From Deefgea chitinilytica (GTDB lineage: Bacteria; Pseudomonadota; Gammaproteobacteria; Burkholderiales; Chitinibacteraceae), in assembly GCF_016881405.1 (NCBI RefSeq), contig NZ_WOFE01000001.1:248001-312000 (forward strand): DNA of 64,000 nucleotides. Direction: 5' to 3'. The notes under the pieces are model-generated. The model had not been told where the DNA came from, did not search any database, and saw only the letters and a program-made list of their open reading frames with translations. Positions within the stretch are counted from its first letter, which is position 1. The number at the start of each line of letters is the position of its first letter. Of the stretch, positions 1 to 7,974 are shown in pieces. A program made the translations under genes and the position numbers.

Positions 1-2
1 CA

Positions 3-386
3 GTTGGCTTTGCCGATACCTATCCCTTGCTGTTGATTGGCGAAGGCTCGTTGCGTGAGCTCAATCACCGTATCGGGCGTGAAATGTCGATGTTGCGTTT
101 TCGGCCAAATTTGGTGATTGCCAATACCGAGCCGTTTGCCGAGGACAGATGGCAGCGGATTCGAATTGGCGATGTGGAGTTTCAGCTCGGCAAACCGTGC
201 GAGCGCTGTATTTTAACGACCTTAGACCCAGATACCGCGGCTAAATCACCTGACTCAGAGCCCTTACGCAGCTTAGCAAAATTTAGAAAAATCCAAGGCG
301 CGGTGGTGTTTGGGCAAAACTTACTCGCGTTGGGAGAAGGGGAGCTACGTCAGGGGATGCCGCTTGAAGTGCTGTCTTACTTTTAA
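3..386 (+). CDS. MOSC domain protein, C-terminal part (5' end outside window)
   Basis: The reading frame is open from the first bases of the window, so the true start lies upstream. The visible 127 residues match the C-terminal MOSC domain of YcbX-type proteins: a GFADTYPLLLIGE-like entry strand, RFRPNLVI, and the Cys-containing KPCERCILTTLDP. In this family that Cys is the sulfur or molybdenum-cofactor ligand. MOSC proteins act in the cytoplasm on molybdenum-cofactor-dependent reduction or detoxification. The family call is good; the specific substrate cannot be told from this fragment. Confidence 0.85.
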   Translation, partial: VGFADTYPLLLIGEGSLRELNHRIGREMSMLRFRPNLVIANTEPFAEDRWQRIRIGDVEFQLGKPCERCILTTLDPDTAAKSPDSEPLRSLAKFRKIQGAVVFGQNLLALGEGELRQGMPLEVLSYF

Positions 387-427
387 ATCCCATCGTTGCT
401 GCCTTGCTGTCCAGTATGGAGGACACA

Positions 428-697
428 ATGACTCAATTGCAGCACCTCAAAGGCCTTGGTCCGAAAAGCCAAGCCATGTTGGCGAAAGTGGGCATTGTCA
501 GTGTCGAGCAATTTATGGCGGCTGATCCATTTCAGATTTACGCGCAACTGCACGCCACGATACCCAATTTATCCCTCAATATGCTGTATGCGATGCTGGG
601 CGCGCAAGAAAACATTCATTGGCAAGTCATCAAAGCGGAACGAAAAACTGAAATACTGATGCGGCTAGATGATCTAGGCTTAGCGCCAAAAAAGTAA
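428..697 (+). CDS. TfoX C-terminal domain protein
   Basis: An 89-residue protein that is essentially one TfoX/Sxy C-terminal domain: a helix-hairpin-helix-like start (LKGLGPKSQAMLAKVGI) and a helical tail typical of stand-alone TfoX_C proteins. In gammaproteobacterial Sxy/TfoX this domain accompanies competence regulation; stand-alone forms have no settled role. The start at 428 is chosen because GGAGGA at 417-422 lies at proper spacing; in-frame codons at 404 and 416 lie too close to or inside it. It follows the MOSC gene by about 40 bp and may be co-transcribed. Confidence 0.8.
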   Translation: MTQLQHLKGLGPKSQAMLAKVGIVSVEQFMAADPFQIYAQLHATIPNLSLNMLYAMLGAQENIHWQVIKAERKTEILMRLDDLGLAPKK

Positions 698-786
698 TCC
701 AAGCTTGTGGGTATTGCTACGTAGATAATCATTGGCAAGCTTTATAGTGATATACATCGGGTTTTATTGTATGGGTACGGATTAAA

Positions 787-1863
787 TTGAAAATTAAATT
801 GAGCAAGCGGTTTTGGGGAGTATGTGTTTTTATTTGCTTATTGCTGCTTGGTTTGTTGTTTTTGGCTGAGCGGCATGAAGTCAAAGCGCAGCAGCAGATT
901 GAGCTTAGTTTTAAGCACGATCAAAATCAGCTCGTTGGCACACTATTATTGCCTGCGGGGCAGGGGCCATTTCCTGTGGTGGTGTTGGTTCACGGCGATG
1001 GGCCGCAAACAAGGGGAGTGGATCGCTACACGCAAATTATCAATGCGTATTTAGCGGCCGGTATTGCTTGTTTTACTTGGGATAAACCGGGCACTGGCGA
1101 CTCAACTGGTGATTGGTTGCAACAATCGATACAGCAAAGGGCGCAGGAAACCCACGCCGCGATGCAAATGTTGGCGCAGCGAGCGGATGTTCAAGCGCAA
1201 AACATCGGCTTGCTGGGATTTTCACAAGGCGGCTGGGTTTTACCCAAGGTGGCCGCGATGAATCCAGCTCCCGTGTTTTTAATTACCGTCGGGGCGGCAC
1301 TGGATTGGCGGGCGCAAGGTGAGTTTTTTACTCGACAGCGCCTAAGACGCGCGGGATTAAATGCGTTAGAAATTGATAAGGTCATTCAATGGCAGCGTGC
1401 TGCGCCGCAACCATCCATTTCGCTCAGTTTTGCAGAATATAGCCAACAATTTCAACAGTACTTAGCCACATTTCCTGCCCCCAATGGTGCCAATACAGTA
1501 CCGCTGTCTGCTGAACGCTATCATTTTATCGCGCTCAATATCGATGCCAACTCAAGCCAGCAGCTGACCGCGCTGCAGATTCCCTTATTGGCGATTTGGG
1601 GGCAGGATGATTTAAATGTAGATGCAAAGGACAATGCGCAAGCGTTTTCAAGCTTGCTCAATGTTAAGAACAATTCAAAACACCAAGTTGTCGTTGTTCC
1701 GCAAGCAGATCATACGATGCTGGATTCAGCAAGGTTCAATATGCAATTACCTAGCGAGTGGACGTGGTGGATGACAGTGCGCTATTTCATCGCGGCTGAA
1801 GATGCATTTGCTCCAGCATTTTTACCCCTGATTGTGGATTGGGCTAAGCAGCATTTTGTTTAG
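787..1863 (+). CDS. alpha/beta hydrolase, membrane-anchored or secreted
   Basis: A 358-residue alpha/beta hydrolase of the dienelactone hydrolase/acyl-peptidase type. An N-terminal hydrophobic segment (about residues 9-27) is a signal anchor or signal peptide, so the enzyme probably works in the periplasm. The fold is seen in VVVLVHGDGP (oxyanion region), the nucleophile elbow GFSQGG, the acid region WGQDDLNVD and the catalytic His in QADHTML. Translation appears to begin at a TTG (787); no ATG lies between the upstream stop and the hydrophobic segment, so the start is uncertain. Substrate unknown; family sure. Confidence 0.8.
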   Translation: MKIKLSKRFWGVCVFICLLLLGLLFLAERHEVKAQQQIELSFKHDQNQLVGTLLLPAGQGPFPVVVLVHGDGPQTRGVDRYTQIINAYLAAGIACFTWDKPGTGDSTGDWLQQSIQQRAQETHAAMQMLAQRADVQAQNIGLLGFSQGGWVLPKVAAMNPAPVFLITVGAALDWRAQGEFFTRQRLRRAGLNALEIDKVIQWQRAAPQPSISLSFAEYSQQFQQYLATFPAPNGANTVPLSAERYHFIALNIDANSSQQLTALQIPLLAIWGQDDLNVDAKDNAQAFSSLLNVKNNSKHQVVVVPQADHTMLDSARFNMQLPSEWTWWMTVRYFIAAEDAFAPAFLPLIVDWAKQHFV

Positions 1864-2028
1864 ATTTTGACCCGCCAAATGAGGCTGGTATTGAGCAAAT
1901 CAAGCTGAATGTGTATTAGTTTACAGAGCCATTTTGCTTACTATTAAGCATGATTTAGCGCAAATTCTTACGTAAAAAATCAGCGTAGTCTGTGCCTACA
2001 CCATTTCAATTTTGATGAAGGCAAGATC

Positions 2029-3180
2029 ATGACTACGACTGCTTTTTTTATTCCCAGTGTGAATTTGATGGGCGCTGGCTGTTTGGCTGATGCGGCCAAA
2101 ACGATGCAAGGCTATGGCTATAAAAAGGCCTTGGTCGTGACCGACGCGCCCTTGGTCAAAATCGGCGTTGTCCAACGCGTGACTGATCTACTCGCCACCC
2201 AAGGTATCGCCACCGTTGTGTTTGACGCCGTGCAACCTAATCCAACCACGGCGAATGTGGCAGCAGGTTTGGCGCTATTGCAAGCCAATGGTTGTGATTG
2301 CGTGATTTCATTGGGCGGCGGCTCGCCGCATGATTGCGCCAAAGGCATTGCGCTGGTGGCGGTCAATGGCGGTGAGATTAAAGATTACGAAGGGCTAGAT
2401 AAATCAGCTAAGCCTCAATTGCCGCTGATTGCCATTAACACCACCGCGGGCACCGCCAGTGAAATGACGCGTTTCTGTATTATCACCGATGAAGCGCGCC
2501 ACGTGAAAATGGCGATTGTCGATAAACACACCACGCCGATTTTATCAGTGAACGACCCTGAACTAATGTTGCTCAAACCCGCTGGCCTCACTGCGGCAAC
2601 GGGTATGGATGCGCTCACTCATGCCGTGGAAGCCTATGTTTCCACCGCCGCGACGCCGATTACCGATGCCTGTGCACTGAAAGCCGTTGAAATCATCAGC
2701 CAATCACTGCGCCAAGCAGTAAAAAATGGCGACGACATCGTGGCGCGTGAGCAAATGGCCTACGCGCAATTCTTGGCAGGCATGGCGTTTAATAATGCGT
2801 CGCTCGGCTATGTACACGCGATGGCGCATCAGTTGGGCGGTTTTTATGATTTACCGCACGGTGTTTGTAACGCCATCTTGTTGCCGCATGTTCAGGCGTA
2901 CAACAAACAAGTGGCTGCCAAACGACTTGGCGACATTGCCCGTGCGATGGGTGAAACAACGACAGGTTTGACCGACGATGCCGCGGCTGATGTGTGCTTG
3001 GCGGCGATTCGCAAGCTTTCGGTGGATGTCGGTATTCCTACTGGTGTGGCGCAATTGGGCGCGAAAGAAGAAGACATCCCGACTTTGGCAACCAACGCCC
3101 TGAAAGACGCCTGCGGTTTGACCAATCCTAAACAGCCGACGTTTGAAGAAGTCTGCGCGATTTATCGTGCTGCTTTGTAA
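2029..3180 (+). CDS. yiaY: iron-containing alcohol dehydrogenase (YiaY type)
   Basis: 383 residues, the full length of group III iron-dependent alcohol dehydrogenases, and close to E. coli YiaY along its whole length (FFIPSVN at the start, [14 protein letters not shown] for nucleotide binding, [20 protein letters not shown]). The metal ligands are visible: Asp and His in [12 protein letters not shown], then the His residues in [11 protein letters not shown] and LPHGVCNA. It should interconvert short-chain alcohols and aldehydes with NAD(H) in the cytoplasm. AAGG upstream of the ATG serves as ribosome site. It is monocistronic, ending in a clear terminator. Confidence 0.92.
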   Translation: MTTTAFFIPSVNLMGAGCLADAAKTMQGYGYKKALVVTDAPLVKIGVVQRVTDLLATQGIATVVFDAVQPNPTTANVAAGLALLQANGCDCVISLGGGSPHDCAKGIALVAVNGGEIKDYEGLDKSAKPQLPLIAINTTAGTASEMTRFCIITDEARHVKMAIVDKHTTPILSVNDPELMLLKPAGLTAATGMDALTHAVEAYVSTAATPITDACALKAVEIISQSLRQAVKNGDDIVAREQMAYAQFLAGMAFNNASLGYVHAMAHQLGGFYDLPHGVCNAILLPHVQAYNKQVAAKRLGDIARAMGETTTGLTDDAAADVCLAAIRKLSVDVGIPTGVAQLGAKEEDIPTLATNALKDACGLTNPKQPTFEEVCAIYRAAL

Positions 3181-3198
3181 TTAAGCCGCTGACAGCAG

Positions 3199-3229
3199 AA
3201 AAGCCGCCTTCGTTTCAGGCGGCTTTTTT
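3199..3229 (+). terminator. rho-independent terminator after yiaY
   Basis: A GC-rich stem AAAAGCCGCC / GGCGGCTTTT with a 9-nt loop followed by a T-run, 19 nt past the yiaY stop. Confidence 0.9.
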
Positions 3230-3309
3230 GTGATCAGTGTTTTTACTCGGCGTGGTTTTGCAAACAGCTCTGCGTACAATTGATCCAAACTCGGGCCAAA
3301 TAGATAATA

Positions 3310-4239
3310 TTATTTTCCTAGGTATGAGTCTAAAGCACTTATTAATGTTGGATATTTAAACTTATACCCCTCGTCAAGTAACCTCTTAGGTACGACGCGC
3401 TGACCTTTGGTAAATAGTGCCCCCATTTCGCCAGCCAGCATATCAATGATACACGCTGGGGTGACCAGAAAAGTCGGGCGGTGCAAGGCTTGACCGACCG
3501 CTGTGGCAAATTGCGCTTGCGTCGGTGCTTCTGGGGCAGTGAGATTGTATGCGCCGCTCATGCTGGCGTCGCTCATCGCACGCAAAATCACGGCGATCAC
3601 ATCATCACGATGCACCCAGCTCATCACTTGTTGCCCGTCGCCCATACGACCGCCAAGGCCAAAATAATACGGCGTGATCAGTTTAGGTAGCGCGCCGCCT
3701 TTGTCATCATGTGAGCAAAACACCAAACCTAGCCGCAATCGCACGACGCGTACGCTGAAATTTTCAGCCTTTTGTGCCGCGGCTTCCCATTTTTGGCACA
3801 GTTCAGACATAAATTCGTCTTGCGGCGGCGCAGATTCGTCGAGCGCTTCATCGCCACGGCAGCCGTAATAACCAATCGCTGAGCCATTCACCAAAACGCT
3901 CGGCTTAACAGTTGCTCGGGCAATCCATGACATTAGTCCCTCGGTCGTGCCAACGCGGCTATCGAGTAAAACTTGCTTGCGCGCCGCCGACCAGCGTGGC
4001 CCAACTACCGGGCTACCCGCTAAATTGACGACGACATCAAACTGCGTGTCGTTGGTTAATTCATCCCAGCGCTCAAAAGCACTGACTTTGCCGTTGAACT
4101 TTTTAATGGCTGCGGCAGCTTGGCGGCTATAGAGATGGACGCTGTAACCCGCCGCAAGCATTTGCTTGACTAGCTCACTGCCAATAAATCCAGTGCCGCC
4201 AGTGATGAGTGCTGTTTTGCTATGTTGTGCTGAGTGCAT
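3310..4239 (-). CDS. yfcH: TIGR01777 family epimerase-like protein (YfcH type)
   Basis: 309 residues with the N-terminal Rossmann motif GGTGFIGSELV and the extended-SDR architecture of TIGR01777/YfcH proteins, including the C-terminal DUF1731-type tail (ALFTKGQRVVPKRLLDEGYKF). Predicted to bind NADP(H); no member has a firmly known substrate. It is the last gene of the leftward operon headed by the GbsR-type regulator at 7028, 52 bp after the DUF2269 gene, which suggests a shared redox role. Family call strong; function open. Confidence 0.9.
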   Translation of the reverse strand: MHSAQHSKTALITGGTGFIGSELVKQMLAAGYSVHLYSRQAAAAIKKFNGKVSAFERWDELTNDTQFDVVVNLAGSPVVGPRWSAARKQVLLDSRVGTTEGLMSWIARATVKPSVLVNGSAIGYYGCRGDEALDESAPPQDEFMSELCQKWEAAAQKAENFSVRVVRLRLGLVFCSHDDKGGALPKLITPYYFGLGGRMGDGQQVMSWVHRDDVIAVILRAMSDASMSGAYNLTAPEAPTQAQFATAVGQALHRPTFLVTPACIIDMLAGEMGALFTKGQRVVPKRLLDEGYKFKYPTLISALDSYLGK

Positions 4240-4291
4240 GGCCTGCTTCCTGAGAATTGGTAAAAAGATTAAAACATGTTTGCGTGAAATC

Positions 4292-4759
4292 TTAGATCGG
4301 TTTGTTGACCATCAGCCAATACACCACGATTAAGCTAATAAATGCGGGAAACCCCAGTACAGTCCACATACGCTCAAAGCGCCAATAACGTGCCGGTAGC
4401 GCGGTATGATCGCGCGCTGCGATTTGCGCCATATCGCGCATTTGCAGTTGCAGCCACACGACGGGCAGCCAGCATGCACCAGCCAGCGCATACAGCAGCA
4501 TAGACCACAACAACCAAGGCGAGTTCAGTGGATAAGCCAGCCAATACACCATCAATAGGCCAGAAATCGGCTGAAAGATGACCGACGGCGTGGTGAACCA
4601 CCAGTCAGCGCGCGCTACCCAGCGCGTAATCACGGCAATCGCTTGTACATTACCACTGCGATTGGTGACAAACATATAAAACGCCGTACCCAAGCCAGTT
4701 CCAAACATCAGCGTGGCCGACAAAATATGCAGCCATTTAATCAGTAAATAGTGTTCCAT
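4292..4759 (-). CDS. DUF2269 family integral membrane protein
   Basis: 155 residues with four hydrophobic segments and the MEHYLLIKWLHILSATLMFGTG start typical of DUF2269 (predicted small membrane proteins with conserved His and Trp). The start is placed at 4759 because AAGGAGC lies 6-8 nt upstream; an in-frame codon at 4801 would overlap the preceding gene and lacks a ribosome site. The SDR-DoxX gene ends 10 bp upstream, so the two are almost certainly co-translated. Function unknown; the pairing with a DoxX-type domain suggests a membrane redox complex (inference). Confidence 0.85.
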   Translation of the reverse strand: MEHYLLIKWLHILSATLMFGTGLGTAFYMFVTNRSGNVQAIAVITRWVARADWWFTTPSVIFQPISGLLMVYWLAYPLNSPWLLWSMLLYALAGACWLPVVWLQLQMRDMAQIAARDHTALPARYWRFERMWTVLGFPAFISLIVVYWLMVNKPI

Positions 4760-4769
4760 GTTGTGCTCC

Positions 4770-6014
4770 TTATCTGTGGCGCGGTGTTTTGAGTTGATCA
4801 AGCATCAGTAGTAAAGCCAAAATTGGTAGATTTTTCAGTAGCGGCCCAAAGGGATGCCACAGAAATTCAGGGATTTGAATCGCAATGATGACGCTGTAAA
4901 ACAGCACTAGAACGATTTGCCAGCGCCAATAGCGATTGAGTAGGCAAGCAATACCAAAAGCCACATCCAGAGCGACCGAGCCATAAAACAGCAGTGGCTG
5001 CCATGTCGCGCTCATTCCGGCTTGGCCAAGCAAGGCGAAACTATCGGCGCGCGGAAAGTGCCAACTCACCACGGCAGTGAGCAACCATACGGCGGCTAAA
5101 GACCAGCGCAAAAGGGGTAAAAGCCAGGCGAGTAATGCAGCTTGCCGTTGTGTTTCGCTCTGTGCCGCATCGGGTACGGCGGCTTTGGGACTACGCCCGA
5201 GTAATTCGCGCATTGGATTCTCGTCGCCGGTATTATCCGCTTTGAGCATCGCTAAACTATCGGCGTTGAGTAAAGAAAAACCCATGTATTGACACACACG
5301 CATTGCTAAATATTGCTGCCAAGGATATACCTTGATGCTGATTGTGTTTTTCATGTTCATTGCACTGCGTAATGCTTGCCACCATTGATGCAAGGGCATC
5401 GCTGTTGCTCCAACGGCTTCGACGATTTGATGGTTGGCGGCACGTGCTTCAATTAATTTGACTAACAGCGCAATCACATCATCTAAATGTACCGGCTGAA
5501 CTTGGCTCAGTCCCTGTAAATCGGGTAATAGCGGCAAGCTGGCGATTTGGCAAAACACTTGGCTGCTCGTGCCGTTGGGGGAGTAGATTAAGGAAGGACG
5601 CACGATAGTCCAGTCCAGCTGGCTTTTCATCAAAGCTTCATCCGCTTCACCTTTGCTACGCCAATACGGCGTAATGGCCGTACTGGCCGCGCCGAGTGCC
5701 GAGATTTGAATAACGCGCTTTAAGCCCAATTGCTCGCAAGCGGCAAACAAAGCGAGCGGGGCTTTCACATGGAGATCAGCAAATGTTTGTGTCGCGCTTT
5801 CACAAAAAATCCCCACCGCATTGACCAGCACATCGACATTGTTAAGATGTGGCAGCCAATCTTGCGGCTGTATTAAGTCAGCAAAATTGGCGGAAATCTC
5901 GTCGGAATTGCTGGCGTGACGACTCAAGATTGCAACTTGATGACCGCGCAGTCGTAGTGCAGTGGCTAATGCCGCTCCAATTAGTCCACGGCCGCCGAGA
6001 ATAAGGATATGCAT
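4770..6014 (-). CDS. NAD(P)-binding SDR fused to a DoxX-like membrane domain
   Basis: 414 residues. Residues 1-290 form an atypical SDR (NmrA-like) domain with the nucleotide motif GGRGLIGAAL and a substrate region WTIVRPSLIYSPNG. Residues about 300-414 contain four hydrophobic helices like DoxX/DUF4271-type domains (LRWSLAAVWLLTAVVSWHFP, FLWHPFGPLLKNLPIL). The enzyme half therefore sits on the inner membrane. The gene begins just after an operator-like palindrome at 6029-6046 and has AAGGA as ribosome site. It lies between a DCC protein and DUF2269, an order seen in many proteobacteria, but the reaction is not known. Confidence 0.85.
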   Translation of the reverse strand: MHILILGGRGLIGAALATALRLRGHQVAILSRHASNSDEISANFADLIQPQDWLPHLNNVDVLVNAVGIFCESATQTFADLHVKAPLALFAACEQLGLKRVIQISALGAASTAITPYWRSKGEADEALMKSQLDWTIVRPSLIYSPNGTSSQVFCQIASLPLLPDLQGLSQVQPVHLDDVIALLVKLIEARAANHQIVEAVGATAMPLHQWWQALRSAMNMKNTISIKVYPWQQYLAMRVCQYMGFSLLNADSLAMLKADNTGDENPMRELLGRSPKAAVPDAAQSETQRQAALLAWLLPLLRWSLAAVWLLTAVVSWHFPRADSFALLGQAGMSATWQPLLFYGSVALDVAFGIACLLNRYWRWQIVLVLFYSVIIAIQIPEFLWHPFGPLLKNLPILALLLMLDQLKTPRHR

Positions 6015-6028
6015 GCTTATTTCCTTTA

Positions 6029-6046
6029 TTTCTGTTTAGAGAGAAA
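6029..6046. promoter_or_regulatory. operator-like palindrome in front of the SDR-DoxX gene
   Basis: TTTCTGT-TTAG-AGAGAAA, an 18-bp interrupted palindrome 15 nt upstream of the SDR-DoxX start. It matches the site upstream of the regulator gene (7041-7058) in both half-sites and in spacer length, and both are followed on the coding strand by AAAGGAAA leading to the ATG. Its probable ligand is the GbsR-type regulator encoded at 6486-7028. Confidence 0.55.
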
Positions 6047-6061
6047 TATCTGGGCAAATGT

Positions 6062-6457
6062 TTACAGCCGACAGATTCCATCATGGCAACGTGGTGCAAA
6101 GCCGAGCAGGGCGCTAATCCGATAGCGATGCCGCGCAACCCAGGCGTACAATCGTGCAACAGTAGGGCGAGTCAGCCGCCAAGTGAGCGGCCCAGTCCAC
6201 CAGCGACTGCCAATGCTGCGATACAGTGCAGCAATGGTATCAACTCCAATCAGCATTACGCCATCATCGCGACGAACGTGCAGCAATTGCTGCATCTTGT
6301 TCATCTCCAAGCCTTCGCCATATTGGCTTGCTGCAAACTGCGGGTGGCTAATATCAATCGCAGTAAAGTGGCGATTGACATCTTTGCGAAGTAAGCGCAG
6401 CACTTCAAAGCGGCACATCGGGCAAGCATCATCATAAAAGATCTCATAGTGCGGCAT
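6062..6457 (-). CDS. DCC family thiol-disulfide oxidoreductase-like protein (DUF393)
   Basis: 131 residues. The signature DDACPMCRFE (DxxCxxC) near the N-terminus places it in the DCC/DUF393 family, which has a thioredoxin-like active site and is usually found beside membrane redox proteins. The C-terminal region carries an amphipathic segment with VARHRYRIS. The start at 6457 is chosen for GAGGAGAC just upstream; an earlier in-frame codon would overlap the regulator gene. Second gene of the GbsR-headed operon, 28 bp behind it. Substrate unknown. Confidence 0.88.
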   Translation of the reverse strand: MPHYEIFYDDACPMCRFEVLRLLRKDVNRHFTAIDISHPQFAASQYGEGLEMNKMQQLLHVRRDDGVMLIGVDTIAALYRSIGSRWWTGPLTWRLTRPTVARLYAWVARHRYRISALLGFAPRCHDGICRL

Positions 6458-6485
6458 GGTAAGTCTCCTCAGTTGAATGACTGAA

Positions 6486-7028
6486 TTACGTATCGTCTTT
6501 GCCAAACAGCGATGCCAATTGACCCAGTTTGCTCCCCATTTTGAGCAGTTTGATCACGGTGCTGGGGGGTAATTTTTTGAAGTCATCGTAGCCGTACATC
6601 AGCACTTCTAAAAACTCCAGCACTTCATCCATTTTTTTTCGGGTGGCGGCTTCGATTTCAAAGTCGGTTTCAGCTTCAATCGCGCATTCGCGCAGCACGG
6701 TGAGTGTAGGGTCGAGTTCACGTTTTTTGCGTTCTTCGGTAATTACGCGAAAGATTTCCCACACATCTTGCAAGGCCACAAAGTGGTCACGCCGATCGCC
6801 CAGTTCGTGTTGAACTTTGACCAAACCCCAGCTTTGCAGCTCTTTGAGACTGTTGCTGACGTTGGAGCGCGCGACGTTGAGCGTTTCCATGATGTCATCG
6901 GCGGTCATCGGATGATTGACTAAAAAAAGCAGCGCATGAATTTGCGCGACCGTCCGATTCACCCCCCAGCGCGTGCCCATTTCACCCCAATGGACGATAT
7001 ATTTTTGCATAGTCGGGCTGAGTTTCAT
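6486..7028 (-). CDS. GbsR/MarR family transcriptional regulator
   Basis: 180 residues with a winged helix-turn-helix (about residues 20-90: AQIHALLFLVNHPMTADDIM, then VARSNVSNSLKELQSWGLV) and a C-terminal dimerising helix region, as in GbsR-type regulators. First gene of a five-gene leftward operon, and an 18-bp palindrome lies directly upstream of its ribosome site, so autoregulation is likely. Effector unknown; in related GbsR proteins it is choline, but nothing here points to choline. Confidence 0.88.
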   Translation of the reverse strand: MKLSPTMQKYIVHWGEMGTRWGVNRTVAQIHALLFLVNHPMTADDIMETLNVARSNVSNSLKELQSWGLVKVQHELGDRRDHFVALQDVWEIFRVITEERKKRELDPTLTVLRECAIEAETDFEIEAATRKKMDEVLEFLEVLMYGYDDFKKLPPSTVIKLLKMGSKLGQLASLFGKDDT

Positions 7029-7040
7029 GATTTTCCTTTG

Positions 7041-7058
7041 TTTCTGTCTTTACAGAAA
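7041..7058. promoter_or_regulatory. operator-like palindrome upstream of the GbsR-type regulator
   Basis: A perfect interrupted palindrome TTTCTGT-CTTT-ACAGAAA, 13 nt before the regulator start and facing the divergent gene at 7217. A near copy with the same spacer length lies at 6029-6046. Likely autoregulatory operator (inference). Confidence 0.6.
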
Positions 7059-7216
7059 TTAAATACCTAAATTGATATCGCTGCAAGTTATTTTTTGTGC
7101 TGTGCATTAAAAATGCGTGTGAGTTGGAGTTCGTGAAAATTTAATTTAAGGTGGCTAGTTTCGAGATATTCTGTGCTCTGGGCTGCAGTGTTTTTTCAAT
7201 CTGATGAGGTGTTTCA

Positions 7217-7831
7217 ATGACTGGCATTTTTGATAAGGTAAAAGAAGTATTAGGAACTGCAGAGCAAGCAATTGAAGTGGCGGCTGAGCAAGCTGCAGTT
7301 AAAGCCGCGCAATTGGCCGATCAAGCAGGCCAATTCACTGATGAACTTGCATTTAAAGCGGCTGAGTTGGGCGATCAAGCCACCATCGCTGCTGAGCAGG
7401 CTTTGGATTCGGTTAAGGACAAATCGGTGGAGCTAGCCGAAAAAGCCGAGCTACTGGCCGATCAGGCTGCTTTGAAAGGCGCGGAGCTCGCGGATAAAGT
7501 TGGCCAAGTGGCTGATGAGGTGGTGCTTAAAGCTGCGGATTTGGGCGACCAAGCGGTGATTGCTGTCGACCAAGCGTGGGATGCGACTAAGGAGACGGCG
7601 AGCGAAGTGGCGAGCAAGACTGAAGTTTTGGCAGATCAAGCTGCGTTAAAAACAGCTGAATTGGCTGATAAAGTAGGTTTGGTTGCCGATCAAGCGTTGC
7701 TGCAGGCTGCCGATTTGGGTGACCAAGCCAAGGTAAAAGCGGCTGAGTTAGCCAGTAAAGCTGGCGAGCACGTCCAGCAGGGGATTGCGAGCGTGAAACA
7801 GGCAGTATCAGATGAGAGTCTAAAAAGATAA
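7217..7831 (+). CDS. alanine-rich amphipathic repeat protein (LEA/apolipoprotein-like)
   Basis: 204 residues, almost wholly alpha-helical by composition (Ala, Glu, Asp, Lys, Val, Leu) with no signal peptide, Cys or Pro. Three tandem units of 58 residues start at about residues 28, 86 and 144 (VKAAQLADQAG, LKGAELADKVG, LKTAELADKVG). Each is built from 11-residue steps like late-embryogenesis-abundant group 3 proteins. Such proteins are linked to desiccation or membrane stress; here that role is an inference. It is transcribed divergently from the GbsR-headed operon and ends at a strong terminator. Confidence 0.75.
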   Translation: MTGIFDKVKEVLGTAEQAIEVAAEQAAVKAAQLADQAGQFTDELAFKAAELGDQATIAAEQALDSVKDKSVELAEKAELLADQAALKGAELADKVGQVADEVVLKAADLGDQAVIAVDQAWDATKETASEVASKTEVLADQAALKTAELADKVGLVADQALLQAADLGDQAKVKAAELASKAGEHVQQGIASVKQAVSDESLKR

Positions 7832-7854
7832 GTTGCTTGAATGTGATATCGATG

Positions 7855-7879
7855 AAACCGAGCTTTGCTCGGTTTTTTT
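7855..7879 (+). terminator. rho-independent terminator after the repeat protein
   Basis: Stem AAACCGAGC / GCTCGGTTT with a TTT loop and a seven-T run. It shows that the next gene starts downstream, at 7975, rather than at an earlier in-frame codon. Confidence 0.92.
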
Positions 7880-7945
7880 ATAGTTTAAATGATTATAAGC
7901 AGGCAATTAATTGTTCTAATTTGGAATTTGTATTTCGCTTACACT

Positions 7946-7967
7946 CTCGAATCAATTTTTATTCGAG
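7946..7967 (+). other. hairpin over the TSUP ribosome-binding region
   Basis: Inverted repeat CTCGAAT / ATTCGAG with an 8-nt loop, ending 7 nt before the ATG at 7975. The only purine-rich ribosome-site candidate (CGAG) is inside the right arm, so the stem could limit initiation. Weak evidence; seven base pairs only. Confidence 0.35.
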
Positions 7968-7974
7968 TTGCATC

